Of a stretch of 64,000 nucleotides of DNA, positions 18,111 to 29,300 are shown one piece after another. The stretch covers positions 25,766-89,765 of the forward strand of contig JABIJM010000007.1 of the NCBI GenBank assembly GCA_018655525.1, written 5' to 3'. The stretch is from Candidatus Woesearchaeota archaeon. Its GTDB lineage: Archaea; Nanobdellota; Nanobdellia; Woesearchaeales; GW2011-AR9. A model generated the notes under the pieces. That model worked only from the letters and a program-made list of their open reading frames with translations. It did not search any database and was not told where the DNA came from. The position numbers and the translations under genes were made by a program. Position 1 is the first letter of the stretch. Each line of letters begins with the position of its first letter.

Positions 18111-18752
18111 ATGGTCTTAAACATTGCACATCGCGGAATTCCTGTACTTGAAGCAGAGAATACTCTTGCTTCTTTTAAGAAAGCGATTGAATTAGGTGCA
18201 GATATGATTGAATGTGATGTCCATCTGTCAAAGGATGATAAAATAGTTGTTATTCATGATAATACTGTTAATAGAACAACTTCTGGGAAAGGAAAAGTTT
18301 CTCATTATACCTCCATTGAATTATGGGGGTTAGGAGTTCCTTTACTTGATGATATCTTAAAGCTAGGTTGTAAATTCAATGTTGAAATTAAAGACTATAG
18401 AGCTCTTAATGTAATGGAATTAAATGAGAATGTTTTGTATTCTTCAGATAAAGCACGAATTTTAATGAACATCAAGAAAAAAAATCCTAAAGTTAAAACA
18501 TCCTTGGTTTTTTCTTCAAGATTACTGAAATGGTTATTACTTCATTTTGCTGATGTGGCGAAGGTCGATGCGGTTTCTTTACATGATAAACTAGCTTCTC
18601 AAAAATTAATTAAAAAACTTCAGAGAAATAATCTTAAAGTCTATGTTTATACTGTTAATTCTAAGGAGCGTATTGAAAAATTGATTTCTTTTGGTGTGGA
18701 TGGGATCTTTACAGATGATGTTCGTTTATTCAAAGAACAAAAAACAAAATGA
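18111..18752 (+). CDS. Glycerophosphodiester phosphodiesterase (GDPD)
   Basis: A soluble TIM-barrel phosphodiesterase that splits glycerophosphodiesters into glycerol phosphate and an alcohol. Family motifs: AHRG near residue 6, ENTLASFKKAIELGADMIECDVHLSKDD, VVIHDNTVNRTTSGKG, FNVEIKD, and the C-terminal VYVYTVNS and GVDGIFTDD. The ORF track start at 18090 is a TTG inside the cyclase gene; the ATG at 18111 directly follows the cyclase stop and puts AHRG at the usual place. At 213 aa it is compact. It overlaps the convergent permease gene by 23 bp. Confidence 0.92.
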   Translation: MVLNIAHRGIPVLEAENTLASFKKAIELGADMIECDVHLSKDDKIVVIHDNTVNRTTSGKGKVSHYTSIELWGLGVPLLDDILKLGCKFNVEIKDYRALNVMELNENVLYSSDKARILMNIKKKNPKVKTSLVFSSRLLKWLLLHFADVAKVDAVSLHDKLASQKLIKKLQRNNLKVYVYTVNSKERIEKLISFGVDGIFTDDVRLFKEQKTK

Positions 18753-19941
18753 CAGGCAGAATCAAACATCCCATTAAATGATTCTTACCAATGCCCCAAA
18801 TGGATGAAACTAACCCAATTGCCGTTGCGGTAAACAAGATTGTTAATCCAATCACGCCGTCAAAATAAAATGTTAAAAGTATAATAAACCCTAAGATTGA
18901 ATAAACAACCATCTTGTAATTGACTTTTACAATCACATTTGCAAATATTTTTGAAATTTTTAATGTTAAAATTGTCGCAATCCCTCCCACAACTAATGCT
19001 ACCCCTAAAAAAAGAATCATCTCTTCTAATCCTACACCTCCAAGAAGTGTTTTCACTGTTACAATTGCACCATTTCTCGCTTTGTCTAAAACGTAAGCAG
19101 TTCCAATACTGATTAACATGTTTGCAGTGTTTATTCCACCTACTAAAGAAAGAAAACCTTCATCCCCAATATCTCCGACAACATTTGTTGCAACGATTGC
19201 AGCTTGAGAAGACCCGAACCCTGGAAGAAACGCAGCGATAAACCCAACACCACTTGCAGCTGTAATAGCTTTCGTTGCATTCTTTTTAGATATGGTTAAT
19301 GGTTTTGAAAAATCCTGTTCCGGGATGGAAGAATTTTGTGCAAGGCTCATTATGAGGATAGAAAATCCAAATAGTCCTGATAACATTGGAAATAATGGTT
19401 GTTCTAAATTTGGAATTGCGGTTAAGACAATTAGACCAAGAACTCCTGCTAACATAAAAGCAAGAAAACTTTTGATTCTTTTTCCTTTATCTTTTCCAAT
19501 CATAAAAATCATAATTCCAGATAAAATGTATCCAATACTTCCTTTAAGGATTGGTGCAAGTATTCCCATACTAACAATAAAAATAGGAAACAACAAGATT
19601 CCAAGAAGCAAGCAACCCAAAGATCCAATCACCGTATATGTAATTGCATTATGTCCTTCTCCATTGTGTAATAAGCGGTGACCCGGTAATACGTTAAGCT
19701 CTTGGCCAGCATCAGGAGCTCCAAGATAAATAGAAGGAATGGAATCTAGGAATGAATGGGTGATTGCTAATGAGATTATGTAAATTGCTAGTGTAATTGG
19801 AGAAGTGATTGACAGCAAGACAGCAGAGAAAGATATCATGATTACTGAGAGTAAGTTTACATGGATTCCTGGGACTAATCCTGTGATAATGCCTGAACTC
19901 ACGCCAAGGATAATTGCAAATATTACTTCTACAAAACTCAT
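18730..19941 (-). CDS. TctA-like (DUF112) multi-pass membrane permease
   Basis: A 403-residue membrane protein with about ten hydrophobic segments. Two similar halves carry the GLVPGIHVNL and AFLPGFGSSQAAI signatures typical of the TctA/DUF112 family, whose bacterial members are the large membrane subunit of tricarboxylate transporters. Archaeal single-gene members have no known substrate, and no periplasmic binding protein or small TctB subunit is nearby, so I would not assign tricarboxylate transport. It stands alone on the minus strand, facing the cyclase-GDPD pair. Confidence 0.8.
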   Translation of the reverse strand: MSFVEVIFAIILGVSSGIITGLVPGIHVNLLSVIMISFSAVLLSITSPITLAIYIISLAITHSFLDSIPSIYLGAPDAGQELNVLPGHRLLHNGEGHNAITYTVIGSLGCLLLGILLFPIFIVSMGILAPILKGSIGYILSGIMIFMIGKDKGKRIKSFLAFMLAGVLGLIVLTAIPNLEQPLFPMLSGLFGFSILIMSLAQNSSIPEQDFSKPLTISKKNATKAITAASGVGFIAAFLPGFGSSQAAIVATNVVGDIGDEGFLSLVGGINTANMLISIGTAYVLDKARNGAIVTVKTLLGGVGLEEMILFLGVALVVGGIATILTLKISKIFANVIVKVNYKMVVYSILGFIILLTFYFDGVIGLTILFTATAIGLVSSIWGIGKNHLMGCLILPVILFFVL

Positions 19942-20051
19942 GGCATTCTGACAAACTGTTTTCTTTTAACTATATCTTTACATTAAAAACTATATTCTAA
20001 ACCCTACATCACCACACAATCTTTATAAACGTCAAATATTTCCTATTCTTT

Positions 20052-21761
20052 ATGGTAGGTGTAGATGTTGGCCTTTTCCTAGAGTTAGGTATAATTATTA
20101 TTGTTGCAGCTCTAGCAGCATTTATTTTACGTCTTCTAAGACAACCACAAATTCTTGCTTATGTTCTTGTTGGTGTGCTTATTACTCCTGTATTTGGTCT
20201 GATTGTAGATACAAGTTTAATTGAATCTATGTCTCTTATTGGTATTGCATTCTTGTTATTCATTGTAGGGATAGAAATGGATTTAAAATCCTTAAAAAGT
20301 GTTCTTCTTGTTTCAACGTTAGGGAGTGTACTTCAAACAGTCATTCTTTTTGTAACGGGATACCTTGTTGCACTTCTATTAGGATTCTTAAGTTTGGAAG
20401 CAGCATACATTGGATTGATGCTTGCATTTTCTTCAACAATGGTTGTGATGAAATTACTTTCCGATAGAAAAGAACTTGCAACCCTCCATGGAAGAATTGC
20501 AATTGGAACTCTCTTAACACAAGATATTGTTGCTATTTTTGCACTTTCTATAATGACATCTATTAATGGAGTGAACACGGCATTATTAGCAATTGCATTT
20601 GTTAAATTTCTGATTCTTTTTGGAATTGCATATCTTGCAAGCAGATTCTTATTTCCTGAAATGTTCAAATTTGCAGCAAAAAATCAAGAACTTCTTTTAA
20701 TTTTATCCTTAGCCGTTTGCTTTACATTTTCATTATCCTTCTCTTACATTGGTTTTCCCGTTGCAATCGGTGCATTTTTAGCTGGAATTTCATTAGGTAA
20801 TCTTGAATATCATATAGAAATCATTGCAAAAATGAAAAGTCTTAAAGATTTTTTTGCATTATTATTTTTCGTCTCTTTAGGGATGGGTCTTTCACTTGGT
20901 GTGATTCAAAAAATGTGGTTCCCCTTAATAATCATTTTAGTTCTTGTTATGTTTGTGAAACCCCTTGTAATTATGACAATTACTTCATTATTCAAATACA
21001 CTAAAAAACCCTCCTTTTTAACTGCAAATTCTCTTGCTCAAGTAGGTGAGTTTTCATTAATACTTGCTGCGCAAGGTTTGCTTTTGAAACATATCACCCA
21101 AGATTTGTTTTCATTAATTGTAATCACAGTTTTATTTACGATCACTACTACCTCCTATTATGTTGAATATAATCAATTTTTCTTCCGTTTACTTAAGAAA
21201 CCGTTATCTATTTTTGATAGATTTACAACTCAGGGGTTGGAATATCTTCCTTCTGAGGTAAGACCGAAAATAGTCTTATGTGGTCACGATCGTGTTGGAT
21301 ATAGTATTCTTCGAAGTCTACATAAAAAGAAAAATAAAGTTCTTGTGATAGATTATAATCCTGAAGTTATTAATCACGTTGTGAGCGAAGGATATCATTC
21401 AATTTATGGGGATGTTACAGATGATGAAATCATGGATAAGATGAACTTAAAAGAACTTTCTATGTTTATTTCAACAATCCCTCGTGTTAAAGATAACATT
21501 CATTTATTGCGTAAACTTAGAGAAGTTAATAAACGTGCAAAAGTAATCATGACTGCAAATGATATTGATGAATCTTTTAAATTGTACGAGTTGGGCGCAG
21601 ATTATGTAGTGCTTCCACATTTCTTAGGTGGAGAGCATGTTTCAAATCTTATTGATAAAATCCATAAGAAAAAGATAAATCTTAAAGACCATAAAGAGAA
21701 GCATATTAAGCATTTACATCATCGGAAGAAGATGGGTCATGCACATCCTACACATCATTAG
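20052..21761 (+). CDS. CPA2-family cation/proton antiporter with TrkA-N domain (Kef-like)
   Basis: A monovalent cation:proton antiporter. Twelve or so transmembrane segments fill residues 1-375, including the CPA2 features FIVGIEMDLKSL, SSTMVVMKLLSDR and GAFLAGISLG. A cytoplasmic TrkA-N Rossmann domain follows (KIVLCGHDRVGYSILRSL at about 412, DYNPE, GDVTDDEIMDK), which senses NAD(H)/ligands in Kef and related systems. The C-terminus is His/Lys-rich and ends HPTHH, possibly metal-binding. TATA-like CTTTATAAAC at about 20020-20030 implies a leaderless start. Confidence 0.92.
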   Translation: MVGVDVGLFLELGIIIIVAALAAFILRLLRQPQILAYVLVGVLITPVFGLIVDTSLIESMSLIGIAFLLFIVGIEMDLKSLKSVLLVSTLGSVLQTVILFVTGYLVALLLGFLSLEAAYIGLMLAFSSTMVVMKLLSDRKELATLHGRIAIGTLLTQDIVAIFALSIMTSINGVNTALLAIAFVKFLILFGIAYLASRFLFPEMFKFAAKNQELLLILSLAVCFTFSLSFSYIGFPVAIGAFLAGISLGNLEYHIEIIAKMKSLKDFFALLFFVSLGMGLSLGVIQKMWFPLIIILVLVMFVKPLVIMTITSLFKYTKKPSFLTANSLAQVGEFSLILAAQGLLLKHITQDLFSLIVITVLFTITTTSYYVEYNQFFFRLLKKPLSIFDRFTTQGLEYLPSEVRPKIVLCGHDRVGYSILRSLHKKKNKVLVIDYNPEVINHVVSEGYHSIYGDVTDDEIMDKMNLKELSMFISTIPRVKDNIHLLRKLREVNKRAKVIMTANDIDESFKLYELGADYVVLPHFLGGEHVSNLIDKIHKKKINLKDHKEKHIKHLHHRKKMGHAHPTHH

Positions 21762-21809
21762 GTTTTTTCTAAATCAAAAAGATAGGTCAATTAATTAGAA
21801 ACATTTAAT

Positions 21810-21880
21810 AAAAAACAGGCTATTTTCTACTTATTAACATAACCTACGAAATGAACCAACAAAAAACAATCCTGTTTTTT
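21810..21880 (+). repeat. 10-bp inverted repeat in the Nog1 leader
   Basis: AAAAAACAGG (21810-21819) and CCTGTTTTTT (21871-21880) are perfect inverted repeats 51 nt apart, just upstream of the Nog1 start. The 3' arm lies inside the short upstream ORF. It may fold in the mRNA leader and influence access to the start, or be accidental in this AT-rich stretch. Confidence 0.4.
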
Positions 21881-21910
21881 GAGATTCATTCATCATTACA
21901 TTCCTCATGA
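21851..21910 (+). CDS. Possible 19-codon upstream ORF coupled to Nog1
   Basis: ATG at 21851 opens a 19-aa frame (MNQQKTILFFEIHSS...) whose TGA overlaps the Nog1 start as ATGA. A TATA-like ATTTAATAAAA at about 21802-21812 would place transcription start near 21832, making the ORF part of the leader. It could couple or limit translation of Nog1. It is short and unproven. Confidence 0.3.
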   Translation: MNQQKTILFFEIHSSLHSS

Positions 21911-22845
21911 ACTTCCAAAAACTAACACCTGTACCTCAAAAGAAAGAATTACTAGATCTAGCGTTTAGAAAAGCACGTCTGAAAGGAGTTCAAAAGAAGT
22001 TTGTAGGTAATTGGCTGCAAAAGATTCGGTACAAAGAAAACTTGAAATTAGATATTGTGAAGGATACCTTAGTTACAAGATTAATGAAAGTTCTCCAAGA
22101 ATTTCCAAATACCATGGATTTAAATGATTTTTACGTAGAATTAATCAAACTAACTTTAGATTATGTGGAATTAAAAAAATCTTTTGGGGCTCTTGATTGG
22201 GCAATCAAACAGATTGGAAAAGTTCATCGTGTTCATATTGTGAAAGTAAATGAAGAGAAAGAAGGTGCAAAAGTTAAGAAAATTACGCTTCAATATTATG
22301 GGAGGATTGCGTCTATTTTAAAACAAATTAATCCTCAATTAAAATATTTAGAACAATCACGAAAAACATTACGAAAATTTCCTGCAATTAAAGAACTTTT
22401 TACTGTTTGCTTATATGGATTTCCAAATGTTGGAAAAACAACTATTTTGAACAAATTGACTGGTACTAAGGCAAAAGTTGCAGCATACTCGTTTACAACA
22501 AAAAGTATTAATGCAGGGTATATGAAACTCAATGATACGAAGGTTCAAGTTCTTGATGTACCTGGAACTTTAGCACGTAAAGATAAAATGAATGATATTG
22601 AATTGCAAGCAGAACTTGTCTTGAATGAAGTTGCAAATGTTGTGGTTTATATATTTGATTTAAGTGGTGCAAGTGGATATTCAATTAAAAATCAAGAACA
22701 ATTACTTCAGAATTTAGGAAAGAAAAGAAAAGTTTTTCCATTTGTGAATAAACAAGATATCACAGATGAATCTCTCTTAAAAGAATTCACTGTTAAACAT
22801 TACACTTTAGAGGAGATCAAGGCAGAAGTTGAAAAATTGATGTGA
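21907..22845 (+). CDS. Nog1-like ribosome-assembly GTPase
   Basis: A GTPase of the NOG1 branch of the Obg/TRAFAC group, involved in large-subunit ribosome maturation in archaea and eukaryotes. The N-terminal 150 residues form the helical NOG1 domain (KELLDLAFRKARLKGVQKK). The G domain follows: GFPNVGKTTILNKLTG (G1), the effector region FTTKSINAG, DVPGTL (G3) and NKQD (G4, a variant of NKxD). It is shorter than eukaryotic Nog1, like other archaeal forms (312 aa). A T-run follows the stop codon and may terminate the transcript. Confidence 0.92.
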   Translation: MNFQKLTPVPQKKELLDLAFRKARLKGVQKKFVGNWLQKIRYKENLKLDIVKDTLVTRLMKVLQEFPNTMDLNDFYVELIKLTLDYVELKKSFGALDWAIKQIGKVHRVHIVKVNEEKEGAKVKKITLQYYGRIASILKQINPQLKYLEQSRKTLRKFPAIKELFTVCLYGFPNVGKTTILNKLTGTKAKVAAYSFTTKSINAGYMKLNDTKVQVLDVPGTLARKDKMNDIELQAELVLNEVANVVVYIFDLSGASGYSIKNQEQLLQNLGKKRKVFPFVNKQDITDESLLKEFTVKHYTLEEIKAEVEKLM

Positions 22846-22975
22846 TCTCTTTTTTTTGTGATCTTTAGTTTCTTTGTTGTGAAACTTCGTAAGTTCTTAG
22901 TTGTTCAAATAGGAAGCTTTATAAACGTTAAAATATTCCTTTTGTGAAGGTAGAAGACATCTCCGTGTTGCGTAT

Positions 22976-23034
22976 GTTAAAAACCGTAGGCACCTGTGTA
23001 ATTTCTACACCACCCCCCGTCTGCGGTTTTTAAC
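22976..23034 (+). ncRNA. Structured RNA candidate: 14-bp stem with inner hairpin
   Basis: GTTAAAAACCGTAG (22976-22989) pairs along its whole length with CTGCGGTTTTTAAC (23021-23034), with a single G-T pair. Inside, GTGTA-ATTTC-TACAC forms a second hairpin, followed by ACCCCCCG, an unusual C-run for this region. A TATA box (GCTTTATAAACG, about 22917-22928) would start a transcript near 22950. It is either the leader of the regulator gene at 23051 or a separate small RNA. It shares GTTAA...TTAAC ends with the elements at 37898 and 63915. Confidence 0.55.
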
Positions 23035-23050
23035 TGCCTCCCATAACAAA

Positions 23051-23323
23051 ATGAATCTCAATGAAGAAAAACTATCACGAGCTATAAGCGCGTATTCTAG
23101 ACGGCATATTCTCCGTTTACTTGCAGACAAAGAAATGAAAGTTAAAGATATTGCTGCTACAACTAAAATGTCAGTTTCACTAGCTTCTCGTCACTTAAAA
23201 TTTCTTCATGATCTTGGTTTTTTAACAGTTAAGAAAAAAAGTCCATTCAAATTTTATTCTTTAAAAATCAAAGAATTAAAAAACCTTTTGGCACTCTATG
23301 ATAAGGTGATAGATAAATTATGA
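23051..23323 (+). CDS. Small ArsR-like winged-helix regulator
   Basis: A 90-residue winged helix-turn-helix DNA-binding protein of ArsR type. The recognition region reads MKVKDIAATTKMSVSLASRHLKFLHDLGFL, followed by a short wing (VKKKSPFKFYSLK). There are no cysteine pairs, so metal sensing is not indicated. Its TGA overlaps the ATG of the giant surface gene as ATGA, so the two are translated from one message, and the regulator probably controls that gene. The stem structure at 22976-23034 lies between the promoter and this ORF. Confidence 0.85.
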   Translation: MNLNEEKLSRAISAYSRRHILRLLADKEMKVKDIAATTKMSVSLASRHLKFLHDLGFLTVKKKSPFKFYSLKIKELKNLLALYDKVIDKL

Positions 23324-26300
23324 AAACAAAAAAAGGGGCAAGATGTGTACATAAAGAACGAATCATCCTACTCTGGGTAGTCTTTGCTGTAATCTTGTTA
23401 TTTGTGTTAGCTTCACCTATCTCTTCATTTGAAAATAAAAAAATTAGTTGGATTCAAGAATCTCTTAGTGGATTAGTTGGGCCTGGGAACTTATTAACAG
23501 GAGCAGTCATTGGGACGCAGGAGTATGGCACTTTTGCTGAGGGAGATGAGGATACTACTTTGTGGGATATTAATATCTCTTCTACAGGTAATAATCCAGA
23601 TTCTGCTGTTGATTTAGTAATAAATTCGGAGGATCACGTGTTTGTTGTAGGAAATGGAAGTAATTTACAAGGCATTACTACTGCTTCTGATTGGTGGATT
23701 AAATCTTTCCTTCCTGATGGGACTGAAAATACAACCTGGGATATTAATGTAAGTGAAGGTCTTCCAGGAACAGCTGAAAGTGCAACTGGTGTTACTCTTG
23801 ATTCAAATAATAACCTTTATGTTATTGGGTATCTCAATGATTTTGTTGATTTACCAAGTCAAAAAGATTGGGTAGTTAAAAAATATTTTTCCAATGCTAC
23901 TGAAGACTTAAATTGGGATCTTGGATTTTCAAATGGAGATCCTCCAGCTGGTGATGACATCCCTTATGATGTTGCAAATGATTCTAATGATAATATTTTT
24001 GTTGTTGGAATGGGAACTAATTTAGATAGTGGAAGTAGTGGTGAGGATTGGTGGATCAAGAAAATGAATTCTAGTGGTGTAGAAAATACAAGTCATTGGG
24101 ATTTAAATTTTACTTCAGATGGTACTCAGAGTGATATTGCTTATGCTTTAGCTGTAGATTCAAGTGATAATGTTTTTGTTGTTGGAACTGGAAATGGTTT
24201 AAATGCTCCTCCCGCTACTGGTGCAGATTGGTGGATCAAGAAATTTGATTCTGATGGAACTGAAAATACAACTCATTGGGATCTTAATTATTCTAATGCT
24301 ATTGGAGGAGATGAAATTGCATATGATATTGCTATAGATTCTAATGGTAATGTTTTTGTTGTAGGGGTTGGTCAAAATTTAGCTGGTTTTACTTCTGGTT
24401 CTGATTGGTGGATCAAGAAATTTGATTCTGATGGAACTGAAAATACAACACATTGGGATAAGAATTTTTCTGGTAGTGATAGTGCTTATGAATCTGCTTA
24501 TGGAGTTACGGTAGATTCCAATGATGACGTTTATGTTGTTGGTGCATTTGTTGCTGGTAATAATGCTGCCAATACAGAATGGTTAATTAAGAAATTTTTA
24601 GCTAATGGAACGGAAGACACATCAAGTTGGAATTTAACTAATACTTCTGCACGATCTTTTGATGATACCGCTTATGCGGTTGCTGTTAACTCAGAAAATA
24701 ATGTAACTGTCGTTGGAGAAGTATATGACATTGATTTAGAAACAAAAGGTTATGATTGGTGGATAAAGAGTTATGAAGGAAATTTTACTGCTGCTGAATC
24801 TCCTTCTGCTCCTGTAGGAACGTTAGGAAACTTTTTTGATGATTTCACCAATAGTCCAAACGCCACACACTATCAGAATGAAACTCTTCAAGCTATAGAA
24901 ATGACTTTTGAACATGATTCAACAAATGAAGTGATAACTTTCAATGCTTCTGTTGTGGGTGGTCGTTCAACTCACGAATTGTTTACGCTTGAAAATATTA
25001 CGATGGCAGACTTTAACGCTACTGTAAATATTACTATTGAGAATACTTCTAGTTCACTTTCTGCTTCTACTTTTGTAACTGCATCTTTAGCTTTAATCAA
25101 CCAGAGTGATTCTGATTTTTTTAATGGTTGTCAAGTTAATATTGATGATACAGGAGAAACAACGTTATCAGCAGCAAATACAACAGGTGGATTTTCATCA
25201 AATCTTTCAGAAACAAATGTTGCTCCAAATGGTACGATGTATATGGAATTTTATAGTGATACAAATCTTTTAAACTGTACTTATGATGGACAAGAAGCTT
25301 CTATTCTTGTGGAAATGGATACAGAATTCGCTTTTGGGGTTCGTGCTGATATAGCACCAGGAACACCGACTGGTGATGTGAATATTACTTTTGATGAATT
25401 AAATTATTCTTTAGGGAAAATAGTGCCTGCTGAAAGTGTAGATTGTGGATTAATTGCAACTGATACAACTATGAATCAAGATGTTACTACTATTGATACT
25501 TGTTTCTCAATAATATCGGATGATATTTCCTTAGATTGTGCTGGTTACTCAATTGAATTTGCAACAACAAGTGAGGGACATGGAGTAAATATTACTGGAA
25601 GAGATAATGTAACTGTAGAAAATTGTGTGATTGAAGAAGGTGCTGCAAATGGTATTTCTGCTGTTCTTGTTGAATCTTCTGCGAATATAACCCTTCAAAA
25701 TAATAATATCACAACAATTGGTGATTCTGTAGTGGGGATTGAATCTGGTGATAATACAAATTTAAGTAATTATATTGATAATAATATTACCACCACAAAT
25801 AATGGTTATACTATTTACATCGCTGGTCAAGATAATAATATTACTGATAATATTTTAACAGCTACCACCGGTGCAGGTATACGAGTTCTTTGGGCAAATG
25901 GAGATCGTGGAATTTACCAAGGAAATACCATTGTTGGAAACCCAGCAAGTGCAATTGGAATTGAAATTGATGGACAAAATAATTCTATCCTTAATAATGA
26001 TATCTTTGTAGATGGAACAAGTGCGTGGTCAATAAGATTAAGTTCATCGGATTTTAATTTAATTGATTCAAATAATTTGACAGCAACAAATACAGGTGGG
26101 ATTGGAATTTATATGATTGGGACGTCTGATAATAATACATTAATTAATAATAATATTACTGCATCAACAGTAAATGAACTTGAACTTAGTGATGAAACTG
26201 GCGATTCTTATACTAATGTTTTAATTTATAATAATTCATTTGGTCAAATTAACTGGACAAAAACAAACTTAACGACAGCTCAAAATTTAAGTGTTGGTAT

Positions 26301-29300
26301 TACGGTTTTTCTAGAGGATAATAACATTGGTGTTTTAGATGATGAAACAAATATGCAGAATCTTAATACTTCTGCAGAAATTCAATTATTTGGACTAACC
26401 TCTTATACTTCCACTCCTCAATTATTGAAGAACGGTGTTAGATGTGATAATGGAGATTCTTGTAACATTAGTTTTGATGCTACAAATGATATCCTTTATG
26501 CTAATGTTAGCTCATTTAGTAATTATACCACTTTAACCAATGACGTAATCTGTGGAAATCTTACCTCTGATACGACTATGAGTCAAGATTTGACAAATGA
26601 TTCCTCTTGTTTTACCTTTGGTGCAAGTGATATCACGTTGGATTGTGCTGGGTACCAGGTTAATAGTACAGGCGAAATCTCTCTTAGTGCCGTATTTATG
26701 GATAATACTATTAATACTCCTACTTATGAAAATATAACTCTCCAAAATTGTGACTTTCGTCATTTCCCCAATAATATCATATTTCTTTCAGTTAATCACA
26801 GTCGTGTCTCTAATATCACTTTGGTAAATGGATCTTCCGGTTTTGACGTTTTTAATTCTACTATTGAAAATATAACTGCAATAAGTGGAAATATGGATAT
26901 TATTTTAGGAAATTTAAGCACTTTTGAAAATATTAATTTAACCAACGATAGCGTGTTCGGTGTATTTGAAAGTTACGAAAGTATCTTTCACAATATCACT
27001 GTTGTTCAAACAAGTGATAACGCAATATCTCTAACAAGTTTTGAAAATAATAATTTAACAGACATTACTATTTACAATGTTTCAGATACAGGTAATGATG
27101 GTGTTCTACTTGCTTCTTCTGGGGTTCATAGAAATAATTTTGAAAGAATTACAATTCAGAATAGTGCAGTTAAATCAGTAGGTCTTGCTTCTGGGGATAA
27201 TAATACCTTTTTCAATAGCACTTTTTCAAATATTACAGAAGGTTTTGTACTTACTGGTTCATCTGCTGGTAATATTTTCACTAATGTTGAAATTAATGTT
27301 TCCGGAATTGGTGTTTTAAGTATGGATGATACAAGTTCAGGAAACAACACCTTAATGTATAATAATTCTTTTGGTTTAATCAATTGGACAAAAACGAGCT
27401 TGGTTACACTTCAGAATTTAAGTGTTGGGACTACCATTTTCTTAGAAAATAATACAGTAGGAGTATTAGATGACGAAGATAATATGGATCAATTAAACAC
27501 TTCGTCTAAAATAGAATTACATCTTCTCAATTATTCCGAGACACCTCAATTATTGAAGAATGGTGTAAGATGTGATAATACCAATGCCTGTAATATTAGT
27601 TATAGTAGCATAACGAAAGTTCTTTCTGCTGACATCTCTTCCTTTAGTAATTATACCACTCAAGATGCAGTCCCAGACACTACAACTCCAACAATTACCG
27701 TAGAATATCCTACAAACAATTCCAAACAAAATGAAACCACCATTGCTTTAAACTTTACAGTAGCTGATGATGAATCAGTTGATGCTTGTTGGTACAGTTT
27801 AGATGATGGGGCAAATACAACAATTGCAAGTTGTGCTAACACAACAATTACACCAGGACGAGGACCACACAACCTTACTGTTTATGTCAATGATACCTCT
27901 AATAATATGAATAATTCTGGACGAATTAATTTTACAATTAATAATTTCCCTACATTAAGTAATTTAGTTCTTAACACGACTGACCAAACAACAAATAATA
28001 CAAACCAAAATCTTACTGCCTCTTGGACAAGTAGTGATGAAGATGGAGATAGTATTCGTAATATTACAAATTGGTTGTTGAATGGTTCTTCAATAGCAGT
28101 ACTTTATCTTCCATTTGAAGGTGGTTCAAACAGCACATTCACAAAAGATTATTCCACTTTTAGTAATAATGCAACAGTAAGTGGTGCAACCTATAATATC
28201 ACTGGTTTCAAGAACTCACATGGGTCCTACCAACTTGATGGAATTGATGATTACCTGAATGTAAGTCATAATGAAAGTCTTAACATCACTGAAGAAATTA
28301 CAATTATGTTCTGGGTACAAGATCCTGTTAGTGAATGGGGGGATAATTATACAGAAACAAGTCTTACTGCAACGTATGCTAATACCGGGTGTACTACGAC
28401 CGATTATTCGGGTTCTGATGATGCTATGAGAACAGCAACTTTAGGATTTGATTTTCCTTTCTTTGATAGAAACATAAGTGATACAGATACAGTTTATATG
28501 GATACTAATGGGCGTATAAGTTTTGATGATAGTACTTCTGATTTTGGTCCAGATGCTACTGAAATGCAAAATGAAGAAAACATCGCTGCAAATTGGCAGG
28601 ATTACGGTGGTGCTAGTGAGAATAATGAACATATTTGTACAAACCAAGGAGTTGCACCAAACAAATGGGCTTCTTTTGCATGGGATAGTTCATTTTATAA
28701 TGGTGCTGGCACTGTTCAGGCAGAGATTATTCTTTATCAAAATGGGACCATCGACATTATCTATGGTACTATTGCTGCTCACGCCGATACGTGGTATCGT
28801 GGGATCAGTAATGGAACTGGATCAGATTATGCTTACACTACTGATACTACATTAAGTGGAGCAGAAAGTAACACTGCTTTTAGATACACTCCTCCAGCTA
28901 TAGTTGCGGCTGAAGGATCTGAAACTTCTAATCGGACATTAGTAAGTAAAGCTGGGAGTTATACAATACAAATGAAAAATATGACGGTCTCTGCATATAT
29001 CAATGGAACTGATGAAGATAGTGTTACCTTAACCATTGATAAAAATTGGACACACCTAGCAATGACATATAATGGTAGCGATTTGAAATTATACAAAAAC
29101 GGTGCATTAGCAAATAACACGAGTTTCTCTGCTACAATTGAATCATCAATTAGCGATGTAATCATTGGAGATTTAATTAATGGATCTATGGATGAGGTTT
29201 ATATCTTCAATCGTAGCCTCTCTGCTAATCAAATTTCTGCAATGTACAATAACCAAACAGATATAATTGTTTCTCAAGAAACTTCAGAGGATGATAATTG

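Noticed and set aside
18730-19941. Calling the TctA-like protein a tricarboxylate transporter
   Set aside because: No TctB or TctC partner is nearby and archaeal single members have no proven substrate.
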